NCBI GenBank assembly: GCA_023416955.1
Contig: JAEZGM010000040.1
Span: forward strand, 1 to 58,390
Direction: 5' to 3'
DNA from: Bacillota bacterium
GTDB taxonomy: Bacteria > Bacillota > Clostridia > Oscillospirales > Acutalibacteraceae
DNA length: 58,390 nt
The notes beneath the pieces were generated by a model. That model did no database searches. It saw nothing but the letters and a program-made list of their open reading frames with translations, and was not told the DNA's origin. Shown piece by piece: positions 31,672-39,871 of the stretch (positions within the stretch are counted from its first letter, which is position 1; each line of letters starts with the position of its first letter). The position numbers were made by a program, and so were the translations under genes.

Positions 31672-34293
31672 TCATTCCCCAAGACCGGATTCTTTAAATT
31701 GCTTCTCGAATGTGTGAATCCGTTTGCGCAGCGGCTCTACCCTGAAATATCCGAACAGCAAAAACACAATTGCAAACAGGGTCAGGCCGACAAAGTCCTG
31801 CACTACGCTTGTCACAAGGGGCCCGGCAATGGCCTCCCTCAAGCCGCCGACAGTATAAGTAAACGGGAAGAGCGGCTGCAAAATTTTAAATACAGGCGGG
31901 TCAACCTGAATCGGGTACGTTCCTCCGCTGCCGGCTAGCTGCAGAATCATGTAAATGATGGAGACCGCTTTGCCTACATTTCCAAGTGTGCTTACCAGCG
32001 TATAGGTAATGATGGAAAATACCAGGGAGGACATCACACAGAATGTGACAAATAGAAATCCGTTCACCCGGTAAATCTGCAGAATGAACAAATCGCCCAG
32101 CGACGCAATCAACCCCTGTGCTACTGCAAGCGTTACAAAGAGCAACATCTTGCCGAAATGCTTTTCACGAACAGAATATGTCTCCAATTCTTTGAAGTAT
32201 CCGACGCGGGTTTTAAAAATAGAGTTCAGAATAAGGCAGCCCACCCAAAGCGCAAGAGTCGTGTAAATTGGCGCCATGCTGGAGCCGTAGTTGGGAATCG
32301 CGTTAATGGATTCGGTTTTCAGGTCAAAGGGATTGGAAATCAGGCTGCCCATGAACTCGGGATTACTTTGCAGAATACTGATAATCTGCGCAATATCGTT
32401 GTTGCCCACCAGCTGCATTTTGTCGCTGAGCAGGCTGATCACGTCCTTGAACTCAAGCAGCCGTTTGTTCAGGTCGGCTGAAAAATTAGAAGCGAATTCA
32501 CTGCCGTTTTGTGCGGTGCTTACCATGTGTTCCAGATCACTGTTCAAGCCCTGCGCAGTTTGTATCAGATCCGCGGCGTCCTTTGCCGAAACAGTCAGGC
32601 TGTCGGCAATCTTATTCAGGTCATCCTTCACACCGGAATTATACAGCTTTTGCGCGGAAATCAGCTGGGTGCTTATCTGAGCGGCGTCCTTGTTTACTGA
32701 ATCGGCAATGTTTTTTCCGATGGCATTCGTATCGTTCAGCTGCTGCTGAATTGTGCTGAACTGTGCTTTCTCGTCCTGAATATACGGTTTGGTCTTTTGA
32801 AGTGATTTGATGATATTCGCGAGCTGTTCTTTTTTTGCACTGTCGTCTTTTTCGGTAGACTGCAGGAAAGTAATCGCGGCGTCGATTTTCGGGATTATCG
32901 CGTCAATCGACTTATTGACATTTGTAATGGTTTTATCAAGTGAGTCGATTGCGGCAAGTACCGAATCTTCTGATCCCTGTACTTTTTTCAACTGTGCAAT
33001 CAGATTATCCAAATCTCCGTGCAAAGTGTTCAAAGCGGTGATCAGCTGTGCAATGTTGGGGTCGTTCAGCGTACTGTTCAGTTCTGTCAGCTGGTCAGCA
33101 GTACTTTGTACTAAGTCATTGATTGTTTGAAGGTCAGTAATGGCGGTCGCTAGGTCAGCGTATATCCGTTTCACATCTGTCGGGGTCTGTCTCAAAAGCA
33201 GCTGAAATTGTTTCAGCTGGGTTTCAAGGTCAAGCAGCGATTTTCGCAGCTTTTGCAAAGACTGAATGACGCTGTCAATGTCATCGTTAAAATCCAGCGA
33301 TTGGCATTGCTTCAAATACGCAATGGTTGCGTCGATGGCGCTGTCCATCGAATCAAGCTCCGTGTTGATCCCGGGGAGAAGAGAATTCACTGTTGTCTGG
33401 TTTCCCTGAGCTGCTGCTTCGTTCAAATCCGCAAACAACCCCTGAATACGGCTGTTCGACGTTTGTACATAGTCGAGATTGACATCTACATTGTGGATGG
33501 AACTATTCAGCGCGCTTTGCGTGGAAGTGATTGCCTTCTGCCTGTCAATATTATTCTGCGCAACTACCTGCAGTCCGCTCTGAATTGTGGGCAGCGCGGC
33601 ATTTACGCTGGTGAGCAGCTGGCTAAGATTGTCTGAACCGGTGTGGATGGTTTGCAGCGAGTCCGTAACGGCGCCCATTCCGCTGTTAATCTTAACAATG
33701 GAATCCTTGATTTGAAGGATATTGTCCCTGTTTTTGTCCGCGTCCTTGCCAACGGTATTCAACGAAGAAAAAACAGTGGAATTGACAGTTGAAACAAAGT
33801 TTGAAGTGATTTCCTGAACCAGACTGTTTTTTGCGGTTTCCGTAATCTTTCCCGCTACCGGGTTCACCTTGGTATCTGCTTTATAGATAATCTGCGGTTT
33901 TTGCGGGTGATCGGTCAGTACAGTCAGAAATTTCGCTGAGAAATCCTCGGGAATCTCGATAGCCGCGTAATAGGTGCTGTCAGCCAAACCCAGATCCGCC
34001 TGTTTGGAATCGACAAATTCCCATTTGATCTTGTCGTTCTTTTTCAGTTGCTCAACCACATTATCTCCGATGTTCAGGTGTTTGCCGTCAAATGTAACGG
34101 ACTTATCATTATTGACCACCGCAACGGGAATGTCGCTGGTGTTCTCGTAGACATTCCAGCAAGCCTTGATATTCACCCAAGCGTAAAGGGACGGAATCAC
34201 ACTGATGCCGACAATGATAATAATTGCCACCGGGTTTTTGGCAATACGTTTCCAATCCTGCTTATAGATGTTGAAGATATGATGAAAATTCAT
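31672..34293 (-). CDS. YhgE/Pip-family membrane protein (first of a tandem pair)
   Basis: 873 residues with the same design as its neighbour: N-terminal helix then SLYAWVNIKACWNVYENTSD, an even longer coiled-coil extracytoplasmic domain (about 60-650, rich in Leu/Asp/Gln heptads), and a C-terminal group of about five helices with GSGGTYPIQVDPPVF. The gene order puts it first in the minus-strand operon. GAGGTAAC precedes the ATG at 34293. The stop overlaps the RBS region of the next gene. The two proteins probably form a hetero-oligomer spanning membrane and wall; no ABC ATPase is adjacent. Confidence 0.87.
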   Translation of the reverse strand: MNFHHIFNIYKQDWKRIAKNPVAIIIIVGISVIPSLYAWVNIKACWNVYENTSDIPVAVVNNDKSVTFDGKHLNIGDNVVEQLKKNDKIKWEFVDSKQADLGLADSTYYAAIEIPEDFSAKFLTVLTDHPQKPQIIYKADTKVNPVAGKITETAKNSLVQEITSNFVSTVNSTVFSSLNTVGKDADKNRDNILQIKDSIVKINSGMGAVTDSLQTIHTGSDNLSQLLTSVNAALPTIQSGLQVVAQNNIDRQKAITSTQSALNSSIHNVDVNLDYVQTSNSRIQGLFADLNEAAAQGNQTTVNSLLPGINTELDSMDSAIDATIAYLKQCQSLDFNDDIDSVIQSLQKLRKSLLDLETQLKQFQLLLRQTPTDVKRIYADLATAITDLQTINDLVQSTADQLTELNSTLNDPNIAQLITALNTLHGDLDNLIAQLKKVQGSEDSVLAAIDSLDKTITNVNKSIDAIIPKIDAAITFLQSTEKDDSAKKEQLANIIKSLQKTKPYIQDEKAQFSTIQQQLNDTNAIGKNIADSVNKDAAQISTQLISAQKLYNSGVKDDLNKIADSLTVSAKDAADLIQTAQGLNSDLEHMVSTAQNGSEFASNFSADLNKRLLEFKDVISLLSDKMQLVGNNDIAQIISILQSNPEFMGSLISNPFDLKTESINAIPNYGSSMAPIYTTLALWVGCLILNSIFKTRVGYFKELETYSVREKHFGKMLLFVTLAVAQGLIASLGDLFILQIYRVNGFLFVTFCVMSSLVFSIITYTLVSTLGNVGKAVSIIYMILQLAGSGGTYPIQVDPPVFKILQPLFPFTYTVGGLREAIAGPLVTSVVQDFVGLTLFAIVFLLFGYFRVEPLRKRIHTFEKQFKESGLGE

Positions 34294-34585
34294 TTGTTAC
34301 CTCTTACATATAAAATGCTGTTTACAGTAAGCTATATTATAGAACATTTCAGTACCGTTTGGTATGGATAATTGGACCAGAATTATCAGGATCACTCCAG
34401 TAAAAATAGATATTTTATCATGACTGGCATTGTTCAATCTGCCTTTTAATTCCCGCTGAAGGTAGTGTATGCAGGCACAGCGCGTTTTTTTCACTGATTC
34501 CACGTGAAAACATACTATATTAGAGAACATAGTACGCTACACGGTGCTTTGCGGGTATCCGCAACCGGGAGAAGATGGTGAGAAT

Positions 34586-35683
34586 TTGGGCAAATACAGA
34601 ATCTGCGTTTACGCGATTACCAAAAATGAAGAACAGTTTGTCGACCGCTGGATGGATGCGGTACGGGAAGCCGACCTGATCGTTGTAACGGATACGGGTT
34701 CAACAGACCGTACCGTAGAAAAATTACGCGCCAAAGGAGCGGTCGTATTTGAGGAGCAAATCAAGCCGTGGCGTTTCGACACGGCAAGAAATACGGCAAT
34801 GGACCATATCCCCGAAGATATGGATATTTGTGTTTCCAATGACCTCGACGAAATTTTTGAACCCGGCTGGCGGAATAAACTGGAGGAAGCCTGGCAGCCC
34901 CGTTACACCCGCGCCAGGTACCTTTTTACGTGGAGTTATCATCCGGACGGGTCATATGAGAAGCAATTCCCCATGGAAAAGATCCACCGGAGAAAAGGTT
35001 TCCGCTGGGTCCACCCCGTACACGAAATCTTGGAATACAGCGGGGAAGACCCTGATCAGACGGTGTGGGTAAACGGACTGGTGTTGAATCATCACCCCGA
35101 CAATTCCAAACCGAGAAGTCAGTACCTTCCTCTTCTGGAGCTCTCCGCACAGGAAAATCCGGAAGACGACCGGGTAATTTTCTGGCTTGGCAGGGAATAT
35201 ATGTATTATAATCGATATGACGAGTGTATTCAAACATTAAGCGAATATTTAAAAATACCCTCCGCCCGCTGGAATGAGGAACGCTGCGCGGCTATGCGCT
35301 TTATCGCGAAATGCTTCCAGAATAAAGGTGACCTAAGCAGCGCCCGAATTTGGCTTTACCGCGCAGTAGCGGAGTGCCCCGCAATCCGGGAACCGTACCT
35401 TCAGTTTGCCGAACTGGCGTATTTGGAAAGTGATTGGCCGCTTTGCTACCTGATGGCGACCGAGGGTATGAAAATCAGGGAAAAGAGCGGAAGCTATCTG
35501 ATGGAACCGCAGTGCTGGGAATACCCGCTGTATGATTACGGTGCCATAGCCTGTTATCGCCTTGGTCTTTATGAGCAGTCCCGTGAATACGCACGGCAGG
35601 CACTGGACATGGCCCCAAATGACCCTCGCCTGCAATCCAATCTGGAATTGATTACTGCAGCGCTTTCCCATACAAATGGCTGA
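34586..35683 (+). CDS. Family 2 glycosyltransferase with C-terminal TPR region (first of a tandem pair)
   Basis: 365 residues. The N-terminal GT-A domain begins KYRICVYAITKNEEQFVDRW, then VTDTGSTDRTVEKL (nucleotide-sugar binding) and SNDLDEIFEPGW with a DxD-like metal site. From about residue 200 the sequence becomes helical repeats with the spacing of TPRs (FWLGREYMYYNRYDECIQ, later YRLGLYEQSREYARQAL). The start is TTG at 34586, chosen because it aligns with the ATG of the downstream paralogue; a GTG at 34544 would add 14 unrelated residues. Acceptor unknown; protein or cell-surface glycan modification is likely. Confidence 0.85.
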   Translation: MGKYRICVYAITKNEEQFVDRWMDAVREADLIVVTDTGSTDRTVEKLRAKGAVVFEEQIKPWRFDTARNTAMDHIPEDMDICVSNDLDEIFEPGWRNKLEEAWQPRYTRARYLFTWSYHPDGSYEKQFPMEKIHRRKGFRWVHPVHEILEYSGEDPDQTVWVNGLVLNHHPDNSKPRSQYLPLLELSAQENPEDDRVIFWLGREYMYYNRYDECIQTLSEYLKIPSARWNEERCAAMRFIAKCFQNKGDLSSARIWLYRAVAECPAIREPYLQFAELAYLESDWPLCYLMATEGMKIREKSGSYLMEPQCWEYPLYDYGAIACYRLGLYEQSREYARQALDMAPNDPRLQSNLELITAALSHTNG

Positions 35684-35696
35684 CGAGGTGCCAAGC

Positions 35697-36803
35697 ATGA
35701 GTAAATATAAAATCTGTGTTTACGCAATCACCAAAAACGAGGAGCAATTCGTAGACCGCTGGATGGACTCTATGAAAGAGGCGGATTTAATCGTTGTAAC
35801 GGACACGGGTTCGACGGATTCCACCGTGGAAAGGCTGAGGGAACGTGGTGCCGTCGTATACCGTGAGGAAGTGAAACCGTGGCGATTTGACCTTGCAAGA
35901 AATCTTTCTTTAGGCCATGTTCCGGAGGATATGGAAATCTGTGTCTGCACCGATTTGGACGAAGTGCTGCAGCCGGGCTGGCGGGCCCGCATTGAAAAAG
36001 CGTGGGAGCCCGGTGTCAAAATGGGGCACTACCTGTATAACTGGAGCCACAAGGAAGACGGCTCACCCGACGTGCAGTTTACCTATTTTAAAGTTCATGA
36101 GCGCGGCAGCTACCGCTGGCGCTACCCGATTCACGAATGTCTGGACTACTGCGGAAACGGGCCGGAAATTCAGGTTTTCATTGAAGGCTTGATACTGGAT
36201 CATTACCCGGACCCTTATAAGTCAAGGGGTTCATATTTGCCGCTTCTTGAGCTTGCCTGCGAGGAAAATCCGCAGGATGACCGTATGGCATATTATCTTG
36301 GCAGGGAATACATGTACCGCGAAAAATGGAACGAATGCATTTCAGTGCTGCAGCGTTACCTTGTGCTTCCGTCCGCCACCTGGAAGGAGGAGCGGTGCGC
36401 CGCCATGCGGTGGATTGCAAAGTCGTTTTACATGCTGTCGCAGCCCGCGCAGGCCTATAGCTGGTATTACCGCGCCATTGCGGAAATGCCCGTTATGCGC
36501 GACCCTTATGTGGAATTTGCGCAAATGGCCTATCAGCTCAGCGATTGGCCCGTATGCTTTTGTATGACGGAGCAGGCGCTCCGAATCACAAAAAAATCAT
36601 CGGTATATGTAAATATGGGGTATGCCTGGGACGAAACACCGGACGATCTTTGCGCAATCGCCAGTTACTGGCTCGGCATGTACGACCGCGCGCTTGTACA
36701 CGCGCGTGCGGCGCTTTCTTTCAGTGCGCAGAACGAGCGGCTGAAAAGCAATTTAAAACTGATAGAAGAGAAGGCGGCGGAACAAGCGGAAAATAGTCAG
36801 TGA
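35697..36803 (+). CDS. Family 2 glycosyltransferase with C-terminal TPR region (second of a tandem pair)
   Basis: 368 residues, closely similar over its whole length to the gene immediately upstream: KYKICVYAITKNEEQFVDRW, VTDTGSTDSTVERL, CTDLDEVLQPGW and the same TPR-like C-terminal half. This is a clear tandem duplication. Start ATG 35697, 13 bp after the previous stop, with GAGGTG upstream. The last codons and the TGA stop (AGTCAGTGA) lie inside the left end of a family-C repeat that begins at 36793, so the native C-terminus may have been changed by the insertion. Confidence 0.85.
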   Translation: MSKYKICVYAITKNEEQFVDRWMDSMKEADLIVVTDTGSTDSTVERLRERGAVVYREEVKPWRFDLARNLSLGHVPEDMEICVCTDLDEVLQPGWRARIEKAWEPGVKMGHYLYNWSHKEDGSPDVQFTYFKVHERGSYRWRYPIHECLDYCGNGPEIQVFIEGLILDHYPDPYKSRGSYLPLLELACEENPQDDRMAYYLGREYMYREKWNECISVLQRYLVLPSATWKEERCAAMRWIAKSFYMLSQPAQAYSWYYRAIAEMPVMRDPYVEFAQMAYQLSDWPVCFCMTEQALRITKKSSVYVNMGYAWDETPDDLCAIASYWLGMYDRALVHARAALSFSAQNERLKSNLKLIEEKAAEQAENSQ

Positions 36804-36895
36804 ATTTGAAAACAGAACCAATCCCCAAGCGTAAAATTCACAGATCAAAGGTTTTGCACTTGTTTCTTGAATGTCTTCCAAAGTAACTGACTTAT
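36793..36895. repeat. MITE-like repeat, family C, copy 4 (long form)
   Basis: 103 bp from ATAGTCAGTGAATTTGAAAA to CAAAGTAACTGACTTAT, in the opposite orientation to copy 3 and of the same length. It overlaps the 3' end of the glycosyltransferase gene and supplies its stop codon. Confidence 0.8.
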
Positions 36896-36912
36896 AATAG
36901 GCAGCAGCAAAA

Positions 36913-36946
36913 AAGGAACCCGGCCTCCGGCCGGATTCCTTCTTTA
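36913..36946 (-). terminator. Terminator of the small minus-strand gene at 36963
   Basis: AAGGAA-C-CCGGCC pairs with GGCCGG-A-TTCCTT around TCC. On the minus strand it is followed by TTTTTT, so it serves transcription coming from 37196. It could also act on the + strand. Confidence 0.75.
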
Positions 36947-36962
36947 GCCTTTATCAGTTCAG

Positions 36963-37196
36963 TTACGCGGACTTATGTATTGTGAGATATTCCTCTATTG
37001 ATAGTTCGTCAATACTTTCATAATCATAATGCGTACCGTTTTTGGAAATTCCGTCGAGGTGAAGAAACGCAGGTTGCCTTCGGCCATCGTCAATTTGACT
37101 GGGTACAAGCCGCAGTTCCACATATTCCGATTTATTGCGGTCCATCTCCAATAGTTTGTCCAATAAGGTTTTTAAGTTCATTCGAATTGATTGCAT
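36963..37196 (-). CDS. Small protein of unknown function, 77 residues
   Basis: I do not recognise a family. The protein is mixed and soluble: MQSIRMNLKTLLDKLLEMD at the N-terminus, a segment of alternating hydrophobic residues (YVELRLVPS) and an acidic end (ESIDELSIEEYLTIHK). No signal peptide or membrane helix. On the minus strand AAAGGATG lies 7 nt before the ATG, and a strong T-tailed hairpin follows 17 bp after the stop. These two signals support a real monocistronic gene. Confidence 0.6.
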   Translation of the reverse strand: MQSIRMNLKTLLDKLLEMDRNKSEYVELRLVPSQIDDGRRQPAFLHLDGISKNGTHYDYESIDELSIEEYLTIHKSA

Positions 37197-37396
37197 TTTA
37201 CCAACATCCTTTTATAGTTCAACTTTCTTTCTTGCCTTCGTGCATAGTGTATTTGAAAATGAAAAAAATTGCAATAGCGAAAAAAGTCGAAAAGAAAGTG
37301 GTTTTATCGAATGCGAAAAAATTAGATAAATCAATAAAATATTGAACAATATATTGCGCTTATTAGTCATATTTCCACAGCTTCGGAAATTATGCA
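37197..37396. other. AT-rich gap without a recognised gene
   Basis: Very AT-rich sequence with A-runs and short dyads, for example CAATAAAATATTG near 37331. It probably contains the promoter of the small minus-strand gene. No ORF with an RBS was found. Confidence 0.4.
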
Positions 37397-37504
37397 AGGG
37401 CTTGTTTGTAAAATGCTGAAGATTACGCAAATTGCTAAAATATTAGCATGGAACGATGTAATCAAGTGAATCTACTTAGAGTTCAAATTTTAGATACAAG
37501 ACCC
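37397..37504 (+). repeat. MITE-like repeat, family A, copy 3 (short form)
   Basis: About 108 bp starting AGGGCTTGTTTGTAAAATGC and running through AAAATATTAGCATGGA to a decayed right tip, TACAAGACCC. It lacks the internal hairpin segment of the 160-bp form. Its right end abuts a family-B repeat. Confidence 0.75.
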
Positions 37505-37549
37505 AGGGACCGCTGATTATCCGACGACTTAATCATCGTTCACCCAGGG
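37502..37549 (-). repeat. MITE-like repeat, family B, copy 3 (short form)
   Basis: 48 bp with arms CCCAGGGACCGCTGATTA and TAATCATCGTTCACCCAGGG. It provides the last codons and the TGA stop of the uridine kinase gene (minus strand). Confidence 0.75.
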
Positions 37550-38180
37550 CATTCTGCGTTGTTTGGTTCGTGAGTGCGTTAATCCGGTCAATCAGCATAT
37601 GCAGAGCGACCCGGTTTTCACCGCCCTGCGGAATAATAATGTCTGCATTCTTTTTGCTGGGTTCCACAAACTGCTCATGCATTGGCTTTACAGTGTTGGT
37701 ATATTGATTGATGACGGAGTCCAGGCTTCGTCCGCGCTCTTTTACGTCGCGTGTCAACCTGCGAATCAGCCGGATATCCGCGTCGGCGTCAACGAACACC
37801 TTAATATCCATCAAATCAAGCAGTTCACGGTTTTCAAAAATCAAGATACCTTCCACAATAATTACCGGAGCCGGTTCAACATGCACGGTGTCGCTGACCC
37901 GGGTGTGTGTCACGAAAGAATATTGCGGGTGATCAATGGCAAGTCCGTTTTTCAGCTTCTTAATGTCCTCAATCATCAGGTGGGTATCAAATGCGTTCGG
38001 GTGATCGTAGTTCAGCTTCACCCGTTCTTCGAAAGGGATTTCCTGATTTGCGCGGTAGTAAAAATCATGCGATAAAATGACGGAATCACCTGTAACGGAT
38101 TCCTGCAGCTTCGTAGCCAGTGTGGTTTTTCCGGAACCCGTGCCGCCTGCGACGCCAATCACAAAGGGCGAGCAATTCAT
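37533..38180 (-). CDS. udk: Uridine kinase
   Basis: 215 residues, P-loop uridine/cytidine kinase of pyrimidine salvage, phosphorylating uridine or cytidine with ATP or GTP. The Walker A loop is GVAGGTGSGKTT at residues 9-20. LSHDFYYR and NYDHPNAFDTHLM are nucleoside-site segments, and IIVEGILIFENREL is the Walker B region, followed by the lid (RRLTRDVKERGRSLDSVI). GGAGGC lies upstream of the ATG on the minus strand. The C-terminal residues ALGER and the stop come from the inserted family-B repeat, so the native tail may be altered; the catalytic core is intact. Confidence 0.93.
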   Translation of the reverse strand: MNCSPFVIGVAGGTGSGKTTLATKLQESVTGDSVILSHDFYYRANQEIPFEERVKLNYDHPNAFDTHLMIEDIKKLKNGLAIDHPQYSFVTHTRVSDTVHVEPAPVIIVEGILIFENRELLDLMDIKVFVDADADIRLIRRLTRDVKERGRSLDSVINQYTNTVKPMHEQFVEPSKKNADIIIPQGGENRVALHMLIDRINALTNQTTQNALGER

Positions 38181-38393
38181 AGTTGCCTCCTGTATTCATA
38201 AAAAATTGCATTTCATAAAATTATAACACAATCATAACAATGTGCGCTAGGATGAAAAAGAATTTTCAACGTTTTTCGAGATTATTTTTTAAAGGAAGGG
38301 AAAAGCTAGAACGAGTATGCAAATCGGAAAAGCAACGAAAGTCTGCATATTTGCCTTAGATTCAAAATACTTGCAGATAAAAGGAGGAGCGCT

Positions 38394-38678
38394 ATGGAAC
38401 GTCAAGATTACCAGGGAAGAATGGAAGAGCAGCTAAGCACGCTCGGCAGAAAAATTGACGAGATGACCGGAAATGCCAAAAGCCTCGCCGGGGAGGCTCG
38501 CGAAGAGTACAACAAAAACAATGTAATGCTCCGCGTACAGATGGGCAACGTGCAACAACAACTGGAGCAGCTGAAAAATACATCAGGCTCCGCATGGGAA
38601 GATGTAAAAAAGGGCGTGGACAGTGCGTGGGACGAAGTGCAGGAAAGCCTCAAGAGGGCGACGTCCCGATTTCAATAA
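38394..38678 (+). CDS. Small coiled-coil protein, 94 residues (sll1863-like)
   Basis: A highly charged, helical protein with no signal peptide. Heptad-like leucines and glutamines (MEEQLSTLGRKIDEM, QQQLEQLKNTS) are followed by an amphipathic repeat WEDVKKGVDSAWDEVQESL. This resembles the sll1863-type stress-response family of small coiled-coil proteins, but the match is from memory and weak. AAAGGAGG precedes the ATG at 38394. It is the first of a run of four small + strand ORFs (to 39751). Confidence 0.7.
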   Translation: MERQDYQGRMEEQLSTLGRKIDEMTGNAKSLAGEAREEYNKNNVMLRVQMGNVQQQLEQLKNTSGSAWEDVKKGVDSAWDEVQESLKRATSRFQ

Positions 38679-38731
38679 AAGATGTATATAATTGGTAATT
38701 TATCATACACTATTTGCAAGAGGTGATTGCC

Positions 38732-38920
38732 ATGGATTATACAGGCTTTGATGAGTTTCCGTTTCCTACATCGCTTGCCGAAAAAGATGTGCCGGTAAAA
38801 CGGTTTTTTCTGTCGCTGTCGGACGATGAGCAGCTGAAACTGTTAAATGGCAGTTTGTCTTACCAGCAGTTTTTCGAGCGCGTTGTGCAGCGTATGGGCG
38901 CAGGAAAATCGCAGTTCTGA
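38732..38920 (+). CDS. Small protein of unknown function, 62 residues
   Basis: No family recognised. Sequence features: a Phe/Pro-rich N-terminus (MDYTGFDEFPFPTSLAEKD) and a helical C-terminal half with FFLSLSDDEQLKLLNGS. AAGAGGTG precedes the ATG at 38732; an upstream in-frame ATG is less likely. The segment FF-L-x(3)-EQ-x(3)-LNGS resembles YFFALPEETQKAIINSS in the 61-residue protein at 39288, so the two may be paralogues. A family-D hairpin follows at 38949. Confidence 0.65.
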   Translation: MDYTGFDEFPFPTSLAEKDVPVKRFFLSLSDDEQLKLLNGSLSYQQFFERVVQRMGAGKSQF

Positions 38921-38948
38921 ATCTTAATATGGAAAGTGCCTGTAAATA

Positions 38949-38990
38949 ATGGTGCTGTAAAATGAGTTTTCATTCATTTTGCAGCACCAT
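38949..38990 (+). terminator. Hairpin terminator, family D copy 2
   Basis: Arms ATGGTGCTGTAAAATGA and TCATTTTGCAGCACCAT (one G-T pair) around an 8-nt loop, followed by ATTTTC. It shares its core with the hairpins at 29332 and 50018. Confidence 0.75.
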
Positions 38991-39006
38991 ATTTTCAGTA
39001 GTGTCA

Positions 39007-39051
39007 TTAAGTAGCCGTTGATTATCTGACGACTTAATCATCGTTTACTTA
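39007..39051 (-). repeat. MITE-like repeat, family B, copy 4 (short form)
   Basis: 45 bp from TTAAGTAGCCGTTGATTA to TTAATCATCGTTTACTTA. It lacks the inner GC-rich stem of copy 1 and touches the left end of a family-A element. Confidence 0.75.
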
Positions 39052-39210
39052 GGGCTTGTTTGTAAAATGAGAAGGATTGTGCAAATTACAAAAATATTAG
39101 CATAGATAGGACAATCAAGCGAATTCATTTTGAGTTAAATAGAAAAATAGAAATAAAAACTTGCGTTTATGGGTTTTATTCCGTTGCTTTTCTTTTTACA
39201 AACAAGCCTA
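39050..39210 (+). repeat. MITE-like repeat, family A, copy 4 (full length)
   Basis: 161 bp with near-perfect ends: TAGGGCTTGTTTGTAAAA (left) and TTTTTACAAACAAGCCTA (right). It shares with copy 1 (inverted) the segments ATATTAGCATA and GGGTTTTATTCCGTTG. No ORF. This is the best-preserved copy in the window. Confidence 0.85.
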
Positions 39211-39287
39211 TAGAAGCCTCGGCAAATAAATCGTGTGTCCCGACGTAATTTTGCAATTTTTGTGCATACTAAGGCCGAGGTGATAAA

Positions 39288-39473
39288 ATGGATAATCTTT
39301 ATATGATGGGAGTGCCGGCGGCATTCGGTTTGCTGTTCGAGAGGGAACCCGATCTGGAGGGTTACTTTTTCGCACTGCCGGAGGAGACGCAAAAGGCCAT
39401 CATCAACAGCAGCATCAATTCCCCGGAAGATGATCTTCGGGACACAATTGAGCGCTACAGATTAAAAGAATAA
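39288..39473 (+). CDS. Small protein of unknown function, 61 residues
   Basis: No family recognised. Acidic, soluble, with a hydrophobic N-terminal stretch (MDNLYMMGVPAAFGLLFE) and a helical remainder (ALPEETQKAIINSSINSPED). GAGGTG lies 5 nt before the ATG at 39288, and a strong terminator follows at 39493. Possibly distantly related to the 62-residue protein at 38732. Confidence 0.65.
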   Translation: MDNLYMMGVPAAFGLLFEREPDLEGYFFALPEETQKAIINSSINSPEDDLRDTIERYRLKE

Positions 39474-39492
39474 TCGTCGGCGGAGCAGCTGC

Positions 39493-39515
39493 GCGGGCAG
39501 CGCCCCGCTTTTTTT
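39493..39515 (+). terminator. Intrinsic terminator
   Basis: GCGGG (39493-39497) and CCCGC (39504-39508) with a 6-nt loop, followed directly by seven T. It ends the transcript of the 61-residue ORF. Confidence 0.85.
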
Positions 39516-39574
39516 AGCAATTTTCTTTTCCCCCGAATAAACTATAATGAATCTATAGAATTCGAGGGATTTTT

Positions 39575-39751
39575 ATGGAAATGAAAGTACACAACTGCTT
39601 AGAGCAGGAACAAAACCCACTCCCATTTTGGATGAGGCCGGAAATGAAAAAAAAGGAGGAGACACCGGAAGACATGGTGGCGAAATTCAAAAGGAATCCG
39701 GATTCGTTTTTTCCTCCCGCCATCCCGCCGGGGAAGCCGAAACACAAATAA
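39575..39751 (+). CDS. Small proline/lysine-rich protein, 58 residues
   Basis: A short ORF supported by GAGGGA 5 nt before the ATG, TATAAT at 39543-39548 and a long hairpin terminator 26 bp after the stop. The peptide has Cys8, a central FWMRPEMKKKEE stretch, PEDMVAKFKRNPDSFFPP and a basic Pro-rich end (IPPGKPKHK). No family recognised. It is flanked on both sides by terminators, as expected for an independent small gene. Confidence 0.6.
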   Translation: MEMKVHNCLEQEQNPLPFWMRPEMKKKEETPEDMVAKFKRNPDSFFPPAIPPGKPKHK

Positions 39752-39777
39752 AGCAGCTTGCCCCACAGTCCATAACT

Positions 39778-39834
39778 GTACAGCAGCAAAAGCACACCGC
39801 CTCAATTACAGGACGGTGTGTTTTGCTGCTGTAC
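39778..39834 (+). terminator. Long hairpin terminator
   Basis: GTACAGCAGCAAAA-G-CACACCG pairs with CGGTGTGTTTTGCTGCTGTAC, about 21 bp with one bulge. It follows the 58-residue ORF. Confidence 0.75.
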
Positions 39835-39871
39835 GATGCTGACACCCAATAAGAAAAGAAGATCAAATTTG

